From Bifidobacterium callitrichidarum (GTDB lineage Bacteria > Actinomycetota > Actinomycetes > Actinomycetales > Bifidobacteriaceae): a stretch of DNA of 64,000 nt. Where the stretch lies: contig NZ_QFFM01000015.1 of the NCBI RefSeq assembly GCF_003129905.1, positions 1-64,000 on the forward strand, read 5' to 3'. Under the pieces are notes generated by a model. It was not told the DNA's origin. It ran no database searches and saw only the letters and a program-made list of their open reading frames with translations. The position numbers and the translations under genes are program-made. Positions within the stretch are counted from its first letter, which is position 1. Every line of letters begins with the position of its first letter. This document shows positions 63,574 to 64,000 of the stretch, piece after piece.

Positions 63574-64000
63574 TCAGGCAGCCTGCACGGAATCGAGGTA
63601 ATCGGCCACCATGCGCAGCATCTGCGCGGTGGACACGCCGAGCGAGTCGGCGATCGAGCTCAGCAGTTCGGAGCTGGCCTCCTTCTGGCCACGCTCCACC
63701 TCGGACAGGTAACCGAGCGACACACCGGCCTTCTCGGACACCTCACGCAGCGTGCGGTGGTCACGTGTGCGCAGATCGCGCAGGACATGGCCGATCGCGC
63801 CACGCAGCGACACCTCGCGCGGTTCCTCCGCCACGGGAGCCGATGCGACGGCCGCATGCTGCGGTTTATACGAGGCATCCTCCTCCTGCCACATGCGGTC
63901 ACGCGCGGCCTGACGCTCGTCCTTGGCCTTCTTGGCGGCCTGGGCCTTGAGCACCTGCTGCTGGGCGAACATCACCGCACGGCGCTGCGCCGGGGTCAGT
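63574..64000 (-). CDS. clgR: ClgR-type transcriptional activator (5' end beyond the window)
   Basis: The frame is open to the window end. The recognised part is an XRE/Cro helix-turn-helix: [20 protein letters not shown], then [20 protein letters not shown] and [17 protein letters not shown], which is the ClgR signature; the position before DUF3046-recA is the usual one. ClgR activates clp protease, and other stress genes, in actinobacteria. The protein ends in two Ala (DSVQAA); in related ClgR proteins C-terminal Ala residues are a Clp degradation signal, so controlled turnover is plausible. A Lys/Ala/Gln-rich N-terminal extension is present. Confidence 0.88.
   Translation of the reverse strand, partial: LTPAQRRAVMFAQQQVLKAQAAKKAKDERQAARDRMWQEEDASYKPQHAAVASAPVAEEPREVSLRGAIGHVLRDLRTRDHRTLREVSEKAGVSLGYLSEVERGQKEASSELLSSIADSLGVSTAQMLRMVADYLDSVQAA

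Overview
The window reads as a chromosomal segment of a bifidobacterium. It is GC-rich and has actinobacterial hallmarks: SepH, DUF4193, DUF4192 and DUF3046 proteins, a ClgR-DUF3046-recA-recX order, a HrdB-like sigma factor with a long basic/acidic N-terminus, a PASTA kinase, long-form Hpf, and SecA with a C-terminal zinc tail. The sugar-transport style (CUT1 ABC genes without their own ATPase, GPH symporters, LacI regulators, cytoplasmic glycosidases) fits Bifidobacterium. I am fairly confident of the genus, not of the species. No tRNA, rRNA operon, CRISPR array, prophage or intact insertion sequence was recognised.

Layout. 1-6.9 kb: edge of a possible dut gene, DUF4193, sepH, a phosphodiesterase, parC and an orphan response regulator. 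6.9-10.2 kb: a small autoregulated-looking module (membrane protein plus winged-helix regulator) followed by an ABC exporter in which a permease is fused in frame to the ATPase. 10.2-14.6 kb: sugar acetyltransferase, zinc alcohol dehydrogenase, and a TetR-controlled MFS efflux gene. 14.7-17.9 kb: an islet of degraded genes (antitoxin with a nonsense-mutated toxin, a helicase tail) and an unknown 394-aa gene. 18-29 kb: a 4-hydroxybutyrate-dehydrogenase-like enzyme, Lhr helicase, ribokinase, an MFS transporter and an anchored exported S33-type hydrolase. 29-39 kb: parE, sigA, DUF4192, polyprenyl diphosphate synthase, a PASTA kinase, PlsC acyltransferase and a two-TM membrane protein.

39.4-55 kb is the accessory carbohydrate region: a CUT1 ABC transporter (two permeases, lipoprotein), a GH28-like protein, two paralogous GPH symporters, a GH115-like protein, a normal LacI regulator, and a second regulator in which a full LacI protein is fused to an ABC-type solute-binding domain with no secretion signal. 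trpD sits as an unrelated insert. The two enzymes lack signal peptides, so the inferred scheme is import of uronic-acid-decorated plant oligosaccharides and cleavage in the cytoplasm. Three control regions share GTTGCC-type direct repeats spaced about one helical turn.

55-64 kb returns to core functions: secA, hpf, a second copy of the membrane-protein/winged-helix module with the same operator and promoter geometry as the first, the RNase P RNA gene, recX, recA with a LexA box, DUF3046 and clgR (cut by the window end).

Two layers of repeats overlay the map: a short stem-loop family (GGCTCCCCT...AGGGGAGC...GACTGAGGGG) in intergenic gaps, and three MITE-like elements with about 26-bp terminal inverted repeats, one with an 8-bp target duplication, which carry the short repeat as their core.
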